Assembly: GCA_028287745.1 (NCBI GenBank)
Contig: JAQBPB010000087.1
Coordinates: 1-34,695 of the forward strand
Direction of reading: 5' to 3'
Source: Chloroflexota bacterium
GTDB lineage: Bacteria > Chloroflexota > Chloroflexia > Chloroheliales > Chloroheliaceae
Length of the DNA: 34,695 bases
Position numbers and translations under genes: made by a program
Part shown: piece after piece, positions 32,538 to 34,695 of the stretch
Layout: every line of letters begins with the position of its first letter
How positions within the stretch are numbered: the stretch's first letter is position 1
The notes under the pieces: generated by a model
The model's database searches: none
What the model saw: the letters and a program-made list of their open reading frames with translations, nothing else
What the model was told of the DNA's origin: nothing

Positions 32538-32639
32538 AACATCCTCCAAAACTTCTCCTGCGAAGTTGCAGGTATAACCACTAACACTTCTACCTGGCTT
32601 GTTTTCTCACCGCCTGGCGAAAGGGTCCAATTATTTGTC

Positions 32640-33593
32640 TCAAGCCGTCATGTCCTGAACAGTTACCAGGCGCTTTAAATCTTCCAAAACTTCTTTCGAA
32701 GGCAGGCCGGACCCCAGCCTGGAAATCGCTCCCATCGAAAAGGCCGTTGCCAGCCGGGCGGTTTCGGGCAGCGAAAGGCCGCCCACTTTACCGGCCACGA
32801 TGCCCGCCACCATAGCGTCACCGGCTCCCACACTGCTTTTAAGCTCTACTTCACCCGGTATGGCCCGGACACATTCCGAGCCTTCCAGGAAAATCGCTCC
32901 ATTTTTACCCATTGAAACGGCGACCGTCCGGATGTCATATTCCCGCATAAGCTGGTTGGACGCCTCTATAATTTCCTGGTCGGACTCGATTTTCCGGCCA
33001 AAGAAATCGCTTAATTCTTCGACATTCGGTTTGATTATGTTGGGTCCGGCCGGTAGCGCGGCCTGCAAAGGCACCCCACTGGTATCCAGTAGGACCTTAT
33101 GCCCGGCTTGCTTGAGCTTTTTAATCATGCCCCGGTAGATAATGGGAGGCATGCTGGCCGGAATGCTCCCCGAAAGCACAAACCAGCCGCTGGCCGGTGC
33201 CAGGCTTTCCAGGGTCTGTTCAAGCGCGGCCAGATCCTGGGGCGTGGCCGCCTGGCCCGGAAAGTTTATATCGGTGGTCTGTTCAATCTCCGGGTCGAAG
33301 ATTTTCAGGCCCACCCTGGTCGAGCCTTCAATACTGACAAATTTATTGACAATATTTTTCTGGCTAAACAACTGGTGAAAAATCTGGTCGTTCTCACAGG
33401 CCAGAAACCCGGTAACGGCGGCCTTAATTCCATAATCGGCCAGGGCTGCCGCCACATTGATGCCTTTACCACCGGCATCCGACTGAAAGAAACTGACCCG
33501 GTTGACCTCGCCTATTTTAAAGTTGGGGATCGATATAGTCTGGTCTATCGCCGGGTTGAGTGTCACAGTCACTACTTCAAGTTCTCTGTCCAT
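32640..33593 (-). CDS. fruK: 1-phosphofructokinase (PfkB family)
   Basis: This 317-residue PfkB-family sugar kinase has the N-terminal signature TVTLNPAIDQTISI and the SDAGGKGINVAAALADYG motif (about 38-53). NIIKPNVEEL lies near 180 and the catalytic C-terminal SSVGAGDAMVAG near 255 (Asp as base). Type FruK/LacC is indicated by the closeness to the PTS genes. It phosphorylates fructose-1-phosphate to fructose-1,6-bisphosphate with ATP. It is the second gene of the unit after ptsI, 54 bp away, and precedes fruA by about 100 bp. The start is ATG with a weak AGGCTCAGG upstream. Tagatose-6-phosphate kinase activity is possible but the context makes FruK more likely. Confidence 0.92.
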   Translation of the reverse strand: MDRELEVVTVTLNPAIDQTISIPNFKIGEVNRVSFFQSDAGGKGINVAAALADYGIKAAVTGFLACENDQIFHQLFSQKNIVNKFVSIEGSTRVGLKIFDPEIEQTTDINFPGQAATPQDLAALEQTLESLAPASGWFVLSGSIPASMPPIIYRGMIKKLKQAGHKVLLDTSGVPLQAALPAGPNIIKPNVEELSDFFGRKIESDQEIIEASNQLMREYDIRTVAVSMGKNGAIFLEGSECVRAIPGEVELKSSVGAGDAMVAGIVAGKVGGLSLPETARLATAFSMGAISRLGSGLPSKEVLEDLKRLVTVQDMTA

Positions 33594-33647
33594 CCTGAGC
33601 CTACTTCCTAGCTTGCTTGAGGTTTCTGGGTTATATCCGCCAGCCGG

Positions 33648-34695
33648 TTAAAGGCTGCGTACTTCGGCGGCGGTCCGGCAGGCCATGGCCCGTTTTGCCA
33701 GCGCCTGGGCCTGTTCCCTGGATACCCGCCGCAAGGTGGCTTTTATGGCCGCGACACTGGGAATAGTCACGCTCAATTCCGTAACGCCCAGGCCGGTCAG
33801 AATGATGGCGCCTTTGGGGTCTCCGGCGATGCCGCCGCACACCCCGACCCACTTGCCGTGGGCGCTGGCCGCTTTGACTACCATATCAACCATCCGCAGC
33901 ACCGCCGGGTGCAGCCCATCAGCCTGTTTAGCCAGGACCGGGTGCAGGCGGTCCATTGCCAGGGTGTACTGGGTCAGGTCGTTGGTTCCAATCGAGAAAA
34001 AGTCGACTTCCTGGGCAAATTCCGGGGCCATAATCACCGAAGAAGGCACTTCAACCATAATGCCGATTTCTACCGGGGGAGCATTAAGCTCCTGCCGGAC
34101 TTGTTCGGCAATCTTTTTTGCGGCCCGCACATCTTCCAGGGTTGAAATCATCGGGAACATCATTCGGATCGGGCCGTATTCGGCCGCCCGGTAGATGGCG
34201 CGCAGTTGTGGGATGAATAAATCCGGCCGTTCCAGGCACAACCTGATACCCCGGATACCCAGGAAGGAATTATCCTCGGCCGGTAGATTCAGGTAAGGGG
34301 CCTTTTTGTCGCCGCCAATATCCAGCGTCCGGATAATCGCCGGTAACCCGTTGAGGGCTTTTACCGTTTCGGCGTAAGCCTGGAACTGTTCTTCTTCGGT
34401 GGGCGTCTGGTTGCGGTCCAGGAACAGAAACTCGGTCCGGAACAGGCCGATGCCCTCGGCCCCGGCGTTTACGGCTTTCACGGTATCGGCCGGGTGGTTG
34501 ATATTGGCCGAAACTTCAACCCGGTAACCGTCCAGCAAAATAGCCGGTTCGTAACAGGCCAGACGTTCGGCCTCCCGGACGGTTTCAATATCCTTTTGGA
34601 CCTGGCGGGCCGAAGCAATATCGCTGGCGGTCGGGTCCAGGTAGAGCGTACCGGACTCGCCATCCAGGATGGCCGGGGTGCCGTTTGGCAGGTTT
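33648..34695 (-). CDS. ptsI: Phosphoenolpyruvate-protein phosphotransferase (PTS enzyme I), C-terminal part
   Basis: The frame is open to the window edge, giving the last 348 residues or so. The N-terminal HPr-binding and phospho-His domains lie outside. Seen here are the linker DGESGTLYLDPTASDI and the PEP-binding TIM barrel: VSANINHPADTVKAV, GAEGIGLFRTEFLF, IRTLDIGGDKKAPYL, GIRGIRLCLERPDLF, DFFSIGTNDLTQYTLAMDR and GKWVGVCGGIAGD with the PEP-site Cys. A short C-terminal helix follows. Enzyme I takes phosphate from PEP to HPr, the first step of the PTS. It is the upstream-most visible gene of the fructose operon. HPr and EIIA genes may lie further right. Confidence 0.97.
   Translation of the reverse strand, partial: NLPNGTPAILDGESGTLYLDPTASDIASARQVQKDIETVREAERLACYEPAILLDGYRVEVSANINHPADTVKAVNAGAEGIGLFRTEFLFLDRNQTPTEEEQFQAYAETVKALNGLPAIIRTLDIGGDKKAPYLNLPAEDNSFLGIRGIRLCLERPDLFIPQLRAIYRAAEYGPIRMMFPMISTLEDVRAAKKIAEQVRQELNAPPVEIGIMVEVPSSVIMAPEFAQEVDFFSIGTNDLTQYTLAMDRLHPVLAKQADGLHPAVLRMVDMVVKAASAHGKWVGVCGGIAGDPKGAIILTGLGVTELSVTIPSVAAIKATLRRVSREQAQALAKRAMACRTAAEVRSL

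Noticed and set aside
1..34695. CRISPR arrays, tRNA or rRNA genes
   Set aside because: No regularly spaced direct repeats, no tRNA-like cloverleaf with a T-loop motif, and no rRNA-like stretch were seen by eye.
1..34695. Alternative genetic code with TGA as Trp or Gly
   Set aside because: Many genes (amidase, SDR, cyclase, VOC, response regulator) end normally at TGA, and only one internal TGA was found.

Overview
The window reads as chromosomal DNA of a Gram-positive-type or monoderm bacterium, moderately GC-rich, with a striking excess of CCGG/GGCC words. The alanine/threonine-rich lipoproteins, the gene mix and the codon style suggest a Chloroflexota relative. That placement is an impression, because no rRNA or other phylogenetic marker is present. 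TGA is used as an ordinary stop by many genes here, and GTG and TTG starts are common.

Layout. (1) 1-10261, all on +: a catabolic-looking cluster. It holds four paralogous tandem SnoaL-like (NTF2-fold) proteins, the first cut by the window edge, interleaved with a sarcosine/N-methyltryptophan-oxidase-type flavoenzyme, a LacI-type regulator with a palindrome in its own leader, a GabT-type aminotransferase, an amidase-signature hydrolase and a 2,4'-dihydroxyacetophenone-dioxygenase-like cupin. (2) 10329-14610: a GH39 glycosidase on -, then on + an NmrA-like SDR, an unrecognised 148-residue protein and a small class III nucleotide cyclase. (3) 15035-18221: a DUF305 lipoprotein (+) facing a three-gene - operon of BlaI-type repressor, M56 metallopeptidase sensor and thioredoxin-like lipoprotein. 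The thioredoxin gene has an in-frame TGA exactly where the first Cys of CxxC should be, followed by a bacterial-SECIS-like hairpin, so it is a candidate selenoprotein. The promoters of the DUF305 gene and of blaI share a 17-bp operator-like motif (15/17), which suggests one regulon. (4) 18222-19314: a foreign-looking patch with an IS1-type transposase remnant, a 17-bp-stem palindrome and a VOC protein of different codon style. (5) 19515-22966: a sugar isomerase/epimerase-like protein, a TetR regulator with a perfectly spaced promoter and operator, a GH13 amylase-family enzyme preceded by a second copy of the operator, and an ABM-like protein. (6) 23172-29271: a cytidylate-kinase-like protein, a large GT39-like membrane glycosyltransferase and an OmpR/EnvZ-type two-component pair. 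(7) 29657-34695, all on -: a fructose PTS operon, ptsI (N-terminus off the edge), fruK, fruA and glpX.

How it fits together. Region 7 would import fructose as fructose-1-phosphate, phosphorylate it to fructose-1,6-bisphosphate and, through GlpX, make fructose-6-phosphate. Region 1 looks like uptake-independent processing of an amide/amine compound (amidase, N-methyl amine oxidase, aminotransferase, ring dioxygenase-like cupin), with the SnoaL-like proteins as the unexplained core. Region 3 looks like an envelope stress or metal/redox response module. The items most worth following are the candidate UxxC thioredoxin with its BlaI regulon, and the SnoaL array.
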